DNA of 64,000 bases from Pseudobdellovibrionaceae bacterium (GTDB taxonomy: Bacteria > Bdellovibrionota > Bdellovibrionia > Bdellovibrionales > JAGQZY01). Every line of letters starts with the position of its first letter. Position 1 is the first letter of the stretch. Below the pieces are notes generated by a model that was not told the origin of the DNA, searched no databases, and was given only the letters and a program-made list of their open reading frames with translations. Positions 41,627 to 50,368 of the stretch are shown here, in pieces. The translations under genes and the position numbers were made by a program. The stretch spans positions 121,645-185,644 of the forward strand of contig JACKAL010000005.1 in the NCBI GenBank assembly GCA_020635085.1. The letters run 5' to 3'.

Positions 41627-41791
41627 ACCAGTGATTAGCTTTCTAGCAAAGCAGAAGCGTAAACACCCACTCAATAAAAGGTAGGCGCCACCGATAGTCC
41701 AAAAGGGGCCGCCTAAGAAAAAATAAAATGTCATAAAGCCTCCGAGGAGGAGGCGCGTGAAAGCTTCAATGCGGGACATATTTTTATACAT
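41624..41791 (-). CDS. Small DUF2892-like (YgaP-type) inner membrane protein
   Basis: A 55-residue minus-strand frame: MYKNMSRIEAFTRLLLGGFM, then a second hydrophobic segment ending GGAYLLLSGCLRFCFARKL. The first Met could also be at 41779 (MSRIEAF). The pattern of an amphipathic N-terminal helix, two membrane segments and a C-terminal G-C-x-x-F-C resembles DUF2892, the membrane domain of YgaP-type proteins, which is about 60 residues long. The role of such stand-alone proteins is unknown. It lies upstream of grxD and bolA only in position, being 3' of both on the same strand. It is easy to miss because of its size. Confidence 0.6.
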   Translation of the reverse strand: MYKNMSRIEAFTRLLLGGFMTFYFFLGGPFWTIGGAYLLLSGCLRFCFARKLITG

Positions 41792-41876
41792 AGTCTTAGT
41801 TTAAACACATCTTTTTAAAGTTAAGTAGGGGCTGACGCCATGTCAAAATGAGGAAACGCCCTAAATCAATGAGAGT

Positions 41877-42191
41877 TTATTTTTTTAAAACATCACCAAG
41901 TTCACCGGTTTCGAACATTTCCATCATAATATCGCTTCCACCAATGAGTTCTTTGTTATGATAAAGTTGTGGGATTGTGGGCCAGTTGCCATATTCCTTA
42001 ATGCCCTGACGAATTTCTTCGTCTTGAAGAATATCGAAGGATTCAAAGGGAACATCAAGCTCTTGCAAAATGGCTACGGCGCGGGCCGAAAAACCACACA
42101 TGGGGAAAGCGGGACTGCCTTTCATGAATAGAAAAGTTTTATTTTTATTGAGCATTTCCTCTATGCGAGAACGGGTATTAGACATTTTCAA
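41877..42191 (-). CDS. grxD: Monothiol glutaredoxin, Grx4 family
   Basis: A 104-residue protein with the CGFS active site (FPMCGFSARAVAILQ), the glutathione-binding KGSPAFPMCG segment, WPTIPQLYHNKELIGGSDIM (TVP-like cis-Pro motif) and a C-terminal helix. Length matches E. coli GrxD. CGFS glutaredoxins carry [2Fe-2S] clusters and work with BolA partners in iron-sulphur trafficking and iron sensing. bolA lies five bases upstream on the same strand, so the two partners are co-transcribed. Confidence 0.95.
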   Translation of the reverse strand: MKMSNTRSRIEEMLNKNKTFLFMKGSPAFPMCGFSARAVAILQELDVPFESFDILQDEEIRQGIKEYGNWPTIPQLYHNKELIGGSDIMMEMFETGELGDVLKK

Positions 42192-42196
42192 ATCTC

Positions 42197-42430
42197 CTAT
42201 AAGGCTTCAGTTTTAATTGTTAAGGCATGAACTTCGCCAGTTTTAAGTTCATCAGCAAAAACACCCATGACATGTTTGTGGCATTGAATGCGACTCATGC
42301 CTTGGAATGTTTTTGAGGAAACATAGACTTGGTAATGATCTTCAGTGCCGGTCATATCAATCACTTCCACATGCCCATCTGGGTATGCTGTTTGTAGGCG
42401 CTGTTTTATTTCTGTTGGTTTCATGGCCAC
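42197..42430 (-). CDS. BolA-family protein (IbaG-like)
   Basis: A 77-residue BolA-fold protein: ALKPTEIKQRLQTAYPDGHV-like start (here MAMKPTEIKQRLQTAYPDGH), EDHYQVYVSSKTFQGMSRIQ with the conserved FxGxSxxxxH motif, CHKHVMGVF and VHALTIKTEAL. The conserved His after the RI(Q)CHK segment is a usual cluster ligand with a CGFS glutaredoxin. It is five bases upstream of grxD, the standard Grx4-BolA pair. Confidence 0.92.
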   Translation of the reverse strand: MAMKPTEIKQRLQTAYPDGHVEVIDMTGTEDHYQVYVSSKTFQGMSRIQCHKHVMGVFADELKTGEVHALTIKTEAL

Positions 42431-42796
42431 AGTATATAACCTGTTATTGACTATAATTTGAGAAATTTATTTTAATTTTTTATGATGACAGACTTCTTAC
42501 TTCTTAGGACTGCAAAATAGTCTTTTGTGGGTGTTGAGTGGAATTCCGTTTTATTTTGCGGATATAACTGCGGTCGGTGGATCGCGAGAGCGTTCCGTGG
42601 AGACGCTGAAAACGCCCTAGTGTGAGGGGGCCATAGGTGGGAAGGTAGGGGGCTCCAATGCATGATAAGCTTTAGCATATAAGTAGCTATTTTTATTAAA
42701 AAAGGTGGAGTGCCATCTGGGTAATATGTCGACAGAGGAGCTATTTTGTAGATCAACTCGCTTAAAAATGAGGCCACTTGTCGTGGACGGAGCGAT

Positions 42797-43111
42797 GTGT
42801 TATATACCCGTGAAATGTATTTTAATTCAGTTGATCCCAAACAGGTAGCACGTGAAAAACAAAAAGCGCGGGAGCTTCGCACCTCCCAATGGTGGAAACA
42901 ACAATTAGCACAAGGGACATGTTACTACTGTGAAGGGAAATTTTCTTCGCAAGAATTAACCATGGATCATAAAATTCCCCTCTCACGTGGGGGAAAGAGT
43001 ACGAAGGGGAATGTGGTTCCTGCTTGCAAAGAATGCAATAATAAAAAAAAGAATCACACACCTGTAGACTTGATTCTTGAGCAAAAGATATTTGCAAATG
43101 ATGAAGAATAG
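42797..43111 (+). CDS. HNH endonuclease
   Basis: GTG at 42797 follows GGAG with a short spacer; ATG at 42815 is an alternative. The 104-residue protein is basic at the N-terminus (DPKQVAREKQKARELRTSQW) and carries an HNH domain with two zinc knuckles: CYYCEGKFS, LTMDHKIPLSRGGKSTKGN (catalytic His and Asn) and VPACKECNNKKKN. Small stand-alone HNH proteins nick or cut DNA. It lies 261 bases upstream of the topoisomerase VI operon on the same strand; a functional link is not shown. Confidence 0.87.
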   Translation: MLYTREMYFNSVDPKQVAREKQKARELRTSQWWKQQLAQGTCYYCEGKFSSQELTMDHKIPLSRGGKSTKGNVVPACKECNNKKKNHTPVDLILEQKIFANDEE

Positions 43112-43372
43112 GGCGCAACTGCTTTCTAGATAAAATCCCGGCAGAATTTTGTTTGTAGACGCACAACATTAATTATTTTTGTTTCAAGCATATATAACTA
43201 TATCGTACCCTTTACTACTGATACCCAAAATCTTTAGTCTGTTCACTTGCGCAAAATGCGGTGACGGCTGGGGTATTTGGTAGGGGTTCGACGCCAATTG
43301 AAAAGAGCGGGGAATTTAGAGAAGAACGCGTGGTCGACGCGCAGATGTTAATGACGAATTGAGGAGAAAGCG

Positions 43373-45067
43373 TTGGCAAAAACAACAATTACATCCAGTA
43401 GTACAGCAGAATATTTTGCTAAGAACTTGCAGCAGGTGGGTTTTTCATCACCCACCAAGGCAGTATTAACCACACTTAAAGAAGCGGTGGATAATGCGCT
43501 TGATGCCTGTGAAGAAGAAGACATTTTACCCTCCATTTTAATTGAGATTCGCAAAGTGGGGACCGGTGGCAGTAAAAACACCGATCTTATTGAAGTGATC
43601 GTTGAAGATAACGGCCCAGGTCTCGATCCAGAGATGCTACCTAAAGTTTTTGGAGAATATTTAGCATCGTCTAAATTTGGTCGCGGCCGTTGCACACGAG
43701 GGCAACAGGGGATTGGTATTTCGGCGGCAACCACCTGGGCGCAGCTGACCAATGCATCAGGTGTTTTGGTGACCAGTAAGACATCTAAAATGCGTAAAGC
43801 CCAACGGGCACAAATTGATGTGGATATCAAAGGCAACAAAGGCCTCATGAAGAATAAAGAGATGATCGATTGGGATAAAAAACACGGTACGCGTGTGGAG
43901 TTTCGTATCGATGGACGTATTCAGCTCAATGGTGATGGGGGTTTGTTAACCTACATTGAAGGAACAACATTAGTGAATCCGCATTTGGAGCTTACTTATA
44001 AACTTCTTGATAGTGATGCGGTAAAAATTCCGCGTGTCTCCGACAGCGTTCCCGAGATCCCTGCGGCCACACTTCCCCATCCGCACACCATGAAGCTGGG
44101 AGAGTTTATTACCCATGCCGGAATATATGGAAAAATCACTCTGAGTAAATTTTTAAAAACGGGTTTTTCGCGCGTCAGTGATGCCAATATTAAAGAGTTC
44201 GTAAATAACAAACTGCCTAAAGGACTTTTAGAAAAATCACTTACGCAAATTGGCGAAGGGGATTTTAAAAAAATCTATCAAGCGATTCAAGCCACTGATT
44301 TGCAAAGTCCTTCGACGCGTTCGGTGCTTACCGTTGGTGAAGAGGCTTTATCTAAAAGCATCATGCGCTTAGGTGATATCGATTTTTTCTCAGTGGTGGC
44401 GCGAAAACCTACGATTTGTGATTTTAAACCGGTAGTGATCGAGGTGGCGCTTGCACGTTTCCAAACCCGTGGCAGTGAAGATTCGCAAGTGCAGTTACTG
44501 CGCTTTGCCAACCGTGTGCCACTTCAGTTCGATAAAGGGGCGTGTGCGATCACCAAAGCGATTGAGTCAGTAAACTGGCGTTCTTATGGTTTACAGCAAC
44601 CAAAAAATTCTTTACCGCTTGGACCTTATGTATTCGCGGTGAGTATGGTGTCGCCATTTATTAAATTTAAAAACGCTTCAAAAGAAACCATCGATGCCAG
44701 TGATGAGCTGGTGGAAGAGATTCGTTTAGCACTTATGCGCGCAGGGCAAAAGCTCTCGCGCCATATCAACCGTGAGAAAAAAGCCGACGATCTTGAGCGC
44801 AAAATTCAACATATCGAGCAGTTTGGGCCCATCTTGGTGGAGAAGTTGGCGCAGCTCGCCCATGCTTCGGATACTCGTAAGAAAAAAGCAGAGGCGGGGT
44901 TAGAAAAAATTCTTGGCCGCGATTCCAAAGCGGCTGAGAAAGATTTAAGCGAAGCGGATTCGCGTTTAAAAGCGCTAAAAGAAAAAATGCGCGCCCGTGG
45001 AATTATTGGTGAGATTGACGAAAATGGCGACGAGCACGCAGAGGAAGATGGAGAAACACATGTCTAA
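43373..45067 (+). CDS. top6B: DNA topoisomerase VI, subunit B (ATPase)
   Basis: TTG at 43373 follows GAGGAGAAA and gives MAKTTITSSSTAEYFAKNLQ, the conserved N-terminus. The 564-residue product has the GHKL ATPase: TLKEAVDNALDACEE (catalytic Glu37, Asn41), VIVEDNGPGLDPEMLPKVFG (about 81-100), SSKFGRGRCTRGQQGIGISA (ATP lid). An H2TH-like stretch follows (KEFVNNKLPKGLLEKSLTQI), then the transducer domain with NSLPLGPYVFAVSMVSPFIK and a helical linker. The C-terminus is a short acidic tail (DENGDEHAEEDGE). Length fits archaeal Top6B. It overlaps top6A by eight bases. Together they make a type IIB topoisomerase that passes one duplex through another with ATP. Confidence 0.95.
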   Translation: MAKTTITSSSTAEYFAKNLQQVGFSSPTKAVLTTLKEAVDNALDACEEEDILPSILIEIRKVGTGGSKNTDLIEVIVEDNGPGLDPEMLPKVFGEYLASSKFGRGRCTRGQQGIGISAATTWAQLTNASGVLVTSKTSKMRKAQRAQIDVDIKGNKGLMKNKEMIDWDKKHGTRVEFRIDGRIQLNGDGGLLTYIEGTTLVNPHLELTYKLLDSDAVKIPRVSDSVPEIPAATLPHPHTMKLGEFITHAGIYGKITLSKFLKTGFSRVSDANIKEFVNNKLPKGLLEKSLTQIGEGDFKKIYQAIQATDLQSPSTRSVLTVGEEALSKSIMRLGDIDFFSVVARKPTICDFKPVVIEVALARFQTRGSEDSQVQLLRFANRVPLQFDKGACAITKAIESVNWRSYGLQQPKNSLPLGPYVFAVSMVSPFIKFKNASKETIDASDELVEEIRLALMRAGQKLSRHINREKKADDLERKIQHIEQFGPILVEKLAQLAHASDTRKKKAEAGLEKILGRDSKAAEKDLSEADSRLKALKEKMRARGIIGEIDENGDEHAEEDGETHV

Positions 45068-46223
45068 GATGATTCGAATTCGTGAGCTTACAAAAGATAT
45101 TCCCAAAGAAGTTCGCATGATCACAGACCAGATGCTCAAAGATCTGGAAAATGCCAAACGTCCAACACTGGAAGCCATTAAGTGCTCTCTCGATAATAGT
45201 TACTACGACCCGAAGGTGGGTTTTCTCACTCCGGGCGATAAAAAAGTTACCACCGAGCTTAATGTATCTTCTGTGCAAAAAATGGCGCGCATGGTTTTTT
45301 TAATGGAGATTCTTCTCACCAAGCTTGAAACCGGATCGGTGGCGACAAAACGTGAAATTTATTACATCGCCAAGGGGGAAGTGAAATCCAACAAAATCCT
45401 TAAACCTCTCGATTTTGATGATCAGGTAGAGAGTGATGCGATCATTGATTACATCTGTGACCTTCTCGAAGTTTATCGCGAGGAGATGAACTGTTTCGCC
45501 AACGACCGCGGTGGACAAACGTACTCCCAACATTTGGTTGTAACAGAAACCATGGCCGATGGTGAAAAAGCGACGATTGATTTAAGCACATTGGGAACGG
45601 CACCTTTCCAGCCCAAAAATAGACCGCAGTCTTTAAAGCTAAAAACCAAAGGCAAAGTGGATTTTTGCCTCGTGGTCGAATCAGAAGGTACGGCGAACAC
45701 GCTGGTGGCGAACGGCATGACCAAACGCCACAAATGTATTGTTGTTGGTGCTCAGGGTGTGCCATCTAATGCGGTTCGTGGATGGGTAAAAAGTATTCAA
45801 ACCCAACTCGATGTGCCGATCTTCTTCTTCGGCGATCTGGATGCGTACACTTTACAAAATATTTATCGCACTCTTAAGGCGGGTTCAGCTGCCAGTCTTA
45901 TTCGCAATAGCGATTTTTCCGCTCCCGAAGTACGCTTTTTAGGTGTTTTGCCAGAAGACGTGCGCAAGTATGATTTGCATTGTTATCAGGTGCGCGAGAA
46001 TGATGCAAAAGAAGGTCGCTCTTTAAAGAAAGCCAAAGATGCACTAAAGAACGATCCGTTCTTCCAGGATAAAAAGAACAAAAAACTCGCTGATGTACTG
46101 AATTGGTTAATTAAAGAAAAACTGCGTTGCGAGCAACAGTCATTTTATTCTGTTAATCCCAAAGACCCGCACATTTGCGAAAAGATCATCGTTGATAAAA
46201 TCAAGCGGAAGTCTTTTATCTAA
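45060..46223 (+). CDS. top6A: DNA topoisomerase VI, subunit A (Spo11-like)
   Basis: ATG at 45060 lies inside the end of top6B and gives MSKMIRIRELTKDIPKEV; the upstream in-frame extension has no homology-like content. The 387-residue protein carries the 5Y-CAP winged-helix domain with the cleavage tyrosine (ATKREIYYIAKGEV, Tyr101 or Tyr102) and the Toprim domain with LVVESEGTANTLVANG (metal-binding Glu) and IFFFGDLDAYTLQNIYRTLK (DxD). All catalytic elements are present. It cuts DNA with 2-base 5' overhangs in known homologues. Unusual outside archaea and plants. Confidence 0.95.
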   Translation: MSKMIRIRELTKDIPKEVRMITDQMLKDLENAKRPTLEAIKCSLDNSYYDPKVGFLTPGDKKVTTELNVSSVQKMARMVFLMEILLTKLETGSVATKREIYYIAKGEVKSNKILKPLDFDDQVESDAIIDYICDLLEVYREEMNCFANDRGGQTYSQHLVVTETMADGEKATIDLSTLGTAPFQPKNRPQSLKLKTKGKVDFCLVVESEGTANTLVANGMTKRHKCIVVGAQGVPSNAVRGWVKSIQTQLDVPIFFFGDLDAYTLQNIYRTLKAGSAASLIRNSDFSAPEVRFLGVLPEDVRKYDLHCYQVRENDAKEGRSLKKAKDALKNDPFFQDKKNKKLADVLNWLIKEKLRCEQQSFYSVNPKDPHICEKIIVDKIKRKSFI

Positions 46224-46310
46224 AAGGTAAAAAAAAGTACGATTTTTTAAAAGCGATACCCAAAGTCCTTACCGTCGTATGGAGAGTCACTATCGTACAG
46301 AAGATGCGCG

Positions 46311-46455
46311 CCGTCATCCTGAGCGAATGCGAAGGATCTCTTAATAAACAAGATTGACCTTGAGGAGAGATCCTTCGCATTCGCTCAGGATGACGGTGCG
46401 GCTCAGGATGACGGTGCGGCTCAGGATGACGGTGCGGCTCAGGATGACGGCGCAT
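46311..46455. repeat. Perfect 31-bp palindrome with 18-bp tandem tail
   Basis: The left arm 46311-46341 (beginning CCGTCATCCTGAGCGAATGC) is the exact complement of 46366-46396; the loop is 24 bases. From 46384 an 18-bp unit, CTCAGGATGACGGTGCGG, occurs about four times to 46455, each unit a copy of the palindrome's outer end. The same type of element lies at 26004-26171. It lies between top6A and a secreted-protein gene, and any frame across it (HPEPHRHPEP-like peptide) is non-coding. Confidence 0.9.
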
Positions 46456-46485
46456 CTATTACACTATTCAATTAGTTCGAGAGTT

Positions 46486-46986
46486 TTACTTTTCGTATTT
46501 GCAGGTCACAGTCTGTAGTTCTTTGGAACTAGGCTTAGAGAACTTCATAGTAAGATCAATAAGAGTTTTCCCTTTTTCTTTGCTTAACACAAGAGTGTAA
46601 TCGCTCTTGGTTTTATTAGGTCCACAGTTGTTCTCTATCAGTTGATGGATTGTGCGCTGTGGGTTTTTCTTACTCGTATCGGTAATTTTGTTGATGGTTG
46701 TAGCAAGGCACTTCATCTCTTTGGTCGAGAGGTCCACAGTTTTTTTGTTATTAAACGTATGAAATAAAACCGGATTGGCATTACCAATTTTTAGTGTGGT
46801 GTTGTTTTCGATCCATTCAAAACTGCTAGGAGGACAGTGTTCGTCATCGCCCATCGTTTTACGATAATCTCCAGTAGGTAAAAGGCCGTTAAAGTCATTC
46901 AATGTGGCAGGTTTCCCTTTGGCAAAGGCCATTGGTGTTACAGTTAGTATGCAGAGAAGAAGTGTTTTACTTATTTGTTTTTGCAT
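46486..46986 (-). CDS. Secreted protein of unknown function
   Basis: A 166-residue protein with signal peptide SKTLLLCILTVTPMAFAKGK. Four Cys (DEHCPPSS, MKCLATT, NNCGPNK, VTCKYEK) suggest two disulfides. A strand-rich C-terminus (DYTLVLSKEKGKTLIDLTMK) follows. It overlaps the end of the upstream lysozyme-like gene by 16 bases, so they are co-expressed; it may be an accessory, or a lysozyme-inhibitor-like partner, but I see no family match. Confidence 0.68.
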   Translation of the reverse strand: MQKQISKTLLLCILTVTPMAFAKGKPATLNDFNGLLPTGDYRKTMGDDEHCPPSSFEWIENNTTLKIGNANPVLFHTFNNKKTVDLSTKEMKCLATTINKITDTSKKNPQRTIHQLIENNCGPNKTKSDYTLVLSKEKGKTLIDLTMKFSKPSSKELQTVTCKYEK

Positions 46987-47711
46987 CGTGGGAATTCCTT
47001 AATGATACTAAGTGTGTCGGTTTTTTTATCGCGTTTTTCTTGGTTCTCAGTGTTGTTGGGACGAAGGACTGCCCAATAGGAGTTGCTACCAAAAGGTGTT
47101 TTCGGCTGCTTATATTTACCTTCTAGGAGGCCACCTAAAACTTCCACAGTGCACGACAGTTGGTTTTCTGCCGAAAAGGGTGGTTGTTCGCAACCTGGTC
47201 CGCGCCACGCGGGGGTTTTACCTTCTTCCAATTTTGGTGTTTGGCATAGTCCTTGAGCCACACCATTGCCATTAGGACCAGCTTTGGAATTTAAACTTCC
47301 CTGCCAATTACATGCAGATTCGTCTTTCGCTATGGCCGCAGATGTCCAAATCCAAAAATTTAATTTTTCGTCATTGTTCATAGACGTGTAGCCACTACAT
47401 GTTTTTTCGATATCATCTGGATTTGTGCTAAAAAAATCTTCGATGTGATTTTTCGATTTTCCCTGTCCTGTAAACTCTTTTTTTAGAATTTCGCCATACT
47501 CACCATAGGTGCCATCGTCTTTAATAAATTTTTTGCACTCTTCAGGAATTTTTTTGTCTTTTGGAAGTGGTGGAGATTTGTAGTTGCTGTCAAATTGCAG
47601 CCGACTACCGCCAGAACCAGAACCACCGCCAACCACTTCGGCATTAGAGATATGTGTTGTGAAGAGGGAGAGCGACGCTAATAACGTAACCAAAATTTGA
47701 CGTATAGACAT
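46971..47711 (-). CDS. Secreted protein with probable lysozyme-like domain
   Basis: A 246-residue protein with signal peptide RQILVTLLASLSLFTTHISN and a Gly/Ser linker (VVGGGSGSGGSR). Residues about 120-175 read FWIWTSAAIAKDESACNWQG and then GPNGNGVAQGLCQTP, which match the order of a lysozyme/transglycosylase core: helix, catalytic Glu, then G-x-GLxQ. Six to eight Cys suggest disulfides. It is coupled to the small secreted protein downstream by a 16-base overlap. The enzyme assignment rests on this motif pair only. Confidence 0.62.
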   Translation of the reverse strand: MSIRQILVTLLASLSLFTTHISNAEVVGGGSGSGGSRLQFDSNYKSPPLPKDKKIPEECKKFIKDDGTYGEYGEILKKEFTGQGKSKNHIEDFFSTNPDDIEKTCSGYTSMNNDEKLNFWIWTSAAIAKDESACNWQGSLNSKAGPNGNGVAQGLCQTPKLEEGKTPAWRGPGCEQPPFSAENQLSCTVEVLGGLLEGKYKQPKTPFGSNSYWAVLRPNNTENQEKRDKKTDTLSIIKEFPRCKNK

Positions 47712-48029
47712 GTCTTAATCATGAACGGTTTTTTAGTAAATTGCATCATTTCTCGACGTCTGGATTTTAATATGTCTCATGCTGAACCAGATGTAACAGA
47801 CTTGGGTCTAGATAGCTGTGCATGCTCCTCACCGAGTAGGGTGTTTATTTTTAGGTGGTTTTTAAGGCCATTTTCCAGTTGGTGAATCTCAACGTTTCCT
47901 TAATAAATGCAAATATTTATACCCTGCAAAACAGATTGTGCCCAGCGCACTTCAGACGTAAACTACCCACTATCTAAATATTTAAAATTATTATTGAAAA
48001 TCGTTTTCATCTCGATGAAAGGACAACAC
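47712..48029. other. Intergenic region before aconitase
   Basis: A 318-base region between divergent genes. I see no gene, strong hairpin or clear promoter match in it; the aconitase RBS lies at its right end (48018-48023). Confidence 0.5.
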
Positions 48030-50291
48030 ATGAGTCAGATTGAAACCACCGAAGCCATGGTCAAAGACGTTTATGCAAAAACTCGCAAAAATTTGGAAGT
48101 TATAAAAAAGCGTCTCGGGCGTCCGCTAACTCTTGCCGAAAAAATTGTTTATGGTCACTTGGATGATGCATCTGCGCAGGAGCTAGAACGAGGTAAAAGT
48201 TTTTTGATGTTGCGACCAGATCGTGTGGCCATGCAGGATGCAACAGCACAAATGGCGCTCTTGCAGTTTATGCTCTCGGGCCGAGAAGAGGCCGCTGTAC
48301 CATCGACAGTGCACTGTGATCACTTAATTCTTGCTTACAAAGGTGCCTCTGACGATCTTAAGCAGTCCAATTTGGAGAGTAACGAGGTTTACAGTTTCTT
48401 ATCTACATGTGCCAGTCGCTACGGTATTGGTTTTTGGAAACCGGGTGCGGGAATTATTCACCAAGTGGTTTTGGAAAACTATGCATTTCCAGGTGGTCTC
48501 ATGATTGGTACCGACTCGCACACGCCCAATGCCGGTGGTTTAGGTATGGTGGCTGTTGGTGTTGGGGGTGCCGATGCCTCTGATGTTATGGCGGGTCTGG
48601 CTTGGGAAGTTAAAAATCCAAAAATAATTGGTGTGCACTTAAAAGGAAAGCTGTCGGGATGGACGTCACCTAAAGATGTGATCTTAAAACTTTTAGGTAT
48701 TCTCACTGTTAAGGGTGGTACAGATAAAATCGTTGAGTATTTTGGTGAAGGTGTCGACTCTATCAGTTGTACAGGCAAAGCTACGATCACCAACATGGGG
48801 GCAGAACTGGGTGCCACCTGCTCTTTGTTCCCATTTGATGAGCGCATGGCTTCGTACTTGCGTGTTACGAAACGTGGCGGACTGGCAAGTCTTGCCGATC
48901 AAAATAAAGATCTTTTGACAGCTGATGAAGATGTCATAAAAAATCCATCCAAATACTACGATCAAGTCATCGAGATTGATTTAGACAAATTAGAGCCCCA
49001 TCTCGTAGGGCCACACACTCCTGATTTGGCTCACAGTTTAACCGAGTTAAAAGAAGCCGCGAAGAAAAACAACTGGCCAACCAAACTTTCCGCGGCACTC
49101 ATTGGATCATGCACCAACTCATCCTACGAGGATATCGGTCGCGCCGCTTATGTGGCTCAGCAGGCTCTTGATTCTGGCATGAAAATGCCACAGACATTTA
49201 TGGTATCGCCTGGCTCTGCGCAGATTAAAAATACCATCGAGCGCGATGGACAAATGGAAGTATTAAATAAAGCAGGGGCGACAGTGCTTGCTAACGCTTG
49301 CGGACCGTGTATCGGTCAGTGGAAACGGGATGATATTAAAAAAGGCGAAGTGAACACCATCGTTACAAGCTTTAATCGTAATTTCCGTGGACGTAACGAT
49401 TCCAACCAAGAAACCCTTTCTTTTATCGGAAGTCCGGAAGTGGTTATGGCGTTGGGAGTTGCTGGACGTTTGGATTTTAATCCTGCTACCGATACGTTGA
49501 AAACTCCCAAGGGAGATATCAAGTTAAAAGCTCCTGTCGCACCAGAGTTTCCAGAAAAGGGTTTTATTGCGGATCAAGAGGGATATCAAAAACCACAAGG
49601 TAAGAGTGCTACTGTGCAAGTAAAACCAGAGTCCGAGCGTTTACAACTTCTTGAACCATTTGCTGCTTGGGATGGCAAAGACATGAAAGATATGGTCGTG
49701 CTCGCGAAAGCAAAAGGCAAATGTACAACAGATCACATTAGCCCAGCGGGCCCATGGCTTCGCTATCGTGGTCACTTGGATAATATTTCGGATAATATGC
49801 TTTTAACCGCAGTGAATGCATTTACGGGAGATATCGGTAAAGGCAAAAATCAGATCACAGGAGAAACACAAGAGTTCGCAAAACTCGGTCGCAGCTATAA
49901 AGGCAAAGGACAAAAATGGGTGATTATCGGCGATGATAACTACGGTGAAGGTTCGAGCCGTGAACATGCGGCTATGTCGCCACGCTTTTTGGGTTGTGCG
50001 GCTGTGATTACGCGCAGTTTTGCGCGCATTCATGAGACCAATTTAAAAAAACAAGGTGTGCTTGCACTGATGTTTAATAACCCCGCCGATTATGATAAAA
50101 TTCAACAAGATGATCATGTGTCGATTACTGGTCTCGATTCATTTGCTCCCGGCAAAATGCTCACGCTCGAGGTGAAGCATGCCGATGGCAAAACAGATAA
50201 GATTGATCTTAAACACACATATAATGAGGAGCAAATTCGTTGGTTTAAAGCGGGCTCCGCTCTGAATCTTCTACGTCAGGCAAACAAATAG
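48030..50291 (+). CDS. Aconitate hydratase, mitochondrial-type
   Basis: ATG at 48030 is chosen because AAAGGA lies six bases upstream; earlier in-frame starts give an unlikely leader. The 753-residue enzyme matches the mitochondrial-type aconitase group rather than AcnA or AcnB: TVHCDHLILAYKGASDDLKQ, MIGTDSHTPNAGGLGMVAVG, the cluster Cys in LIGSCTNSSYEDIGRA and NACGPCIGQWKRDD, and the swivel domain GDDNYGEGSSREHAA. It interconverts citrate and isocitrate through a [4Fe-4S] cluster. It is a single gene with its own terminator at 50369-50402. With korAB it supports a working oxidative TCA branch. Confidence 0.94.
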   Translation: MSQIETTEAMVKDVYAKTRKNLEVIKKRLGRPLTLAEKIVYGHLDDASAQELERGKSFLMLRPDRVAMQDATAQMALLQFMLSGREEAAVPSTVHCDHLILAYKGASDDLKQSNLESNEVYSFLSTCASRYGIGFWKPGAGIIHQVVLENYAFPGGLMIGTDSHTPNAGGLGMVAVGVGGADASDVMAGLAWEVKNPKIIGVHLKGKLSGWTSPKDVILKLLGILTVKGGTDKIVEYFGEGVDSISCTGKATITNMGAELGATCSLFPFDERMASYLRVTKRGGLASLADQNKDLLTADEDVIKNPSKYYDQVIEIDLDKLEPHLVGPHTPDLAHSLTELKEAAKKNNWPTKLSAALIGSCTNSSYEDIGRAAYVAQQALDSGMKMPQTFMVSPGSAQIKNTIERDGQMEVLNKAGATVLANACGPCIGQWKRDDIKKGEVNTIVTSFNRNFRGRNDSNQETLSFIGSPEVVMALGVAGRLDFNPATDTLKTPKGDIKLKAPVAPEFPEKGFIADQEGYQKPQGKSATVQVKPESERLQLLEPFAAWDGKDMKDMVVLAKAKGKCTTDHISPAGPWLRYRGHLDNISDNMLLTAVNAFTGDIGKGKNQITGETQEFAKLGRSYKGKGQKWVIIGDDNYGEGSSREHAAMSPRFLGCAAVITRSFARIHETNLKKQGVLALMFNNPADYDKIQQDDHVSITGLDSFAPGKMLTLEVKHADGKTDKIDLKHTYNEEQIRWFKAGSALNLLRQANK

Positions 50292-50368
50292 ATTCTCAGG
50301 TATGCCCGTGGGAATTTATTGGAAGCCAGATTTGAGTATGCGGAAGTGTGAACGTCCTTGTATTGGTG

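Noticed and set aside
42472..42882. 136-codon minus-strand frame upstream of the HNH gene
   Set aside because: Low-quality composition, overlaps the HNH gene and its RBS, no motif or RBS of its own.
46216..46455. Open frame with HPEPHRHPEP-type repeats
   Set aside because: It is translation of the palindrome and tandem tail; no RBS and no independent coding signal.
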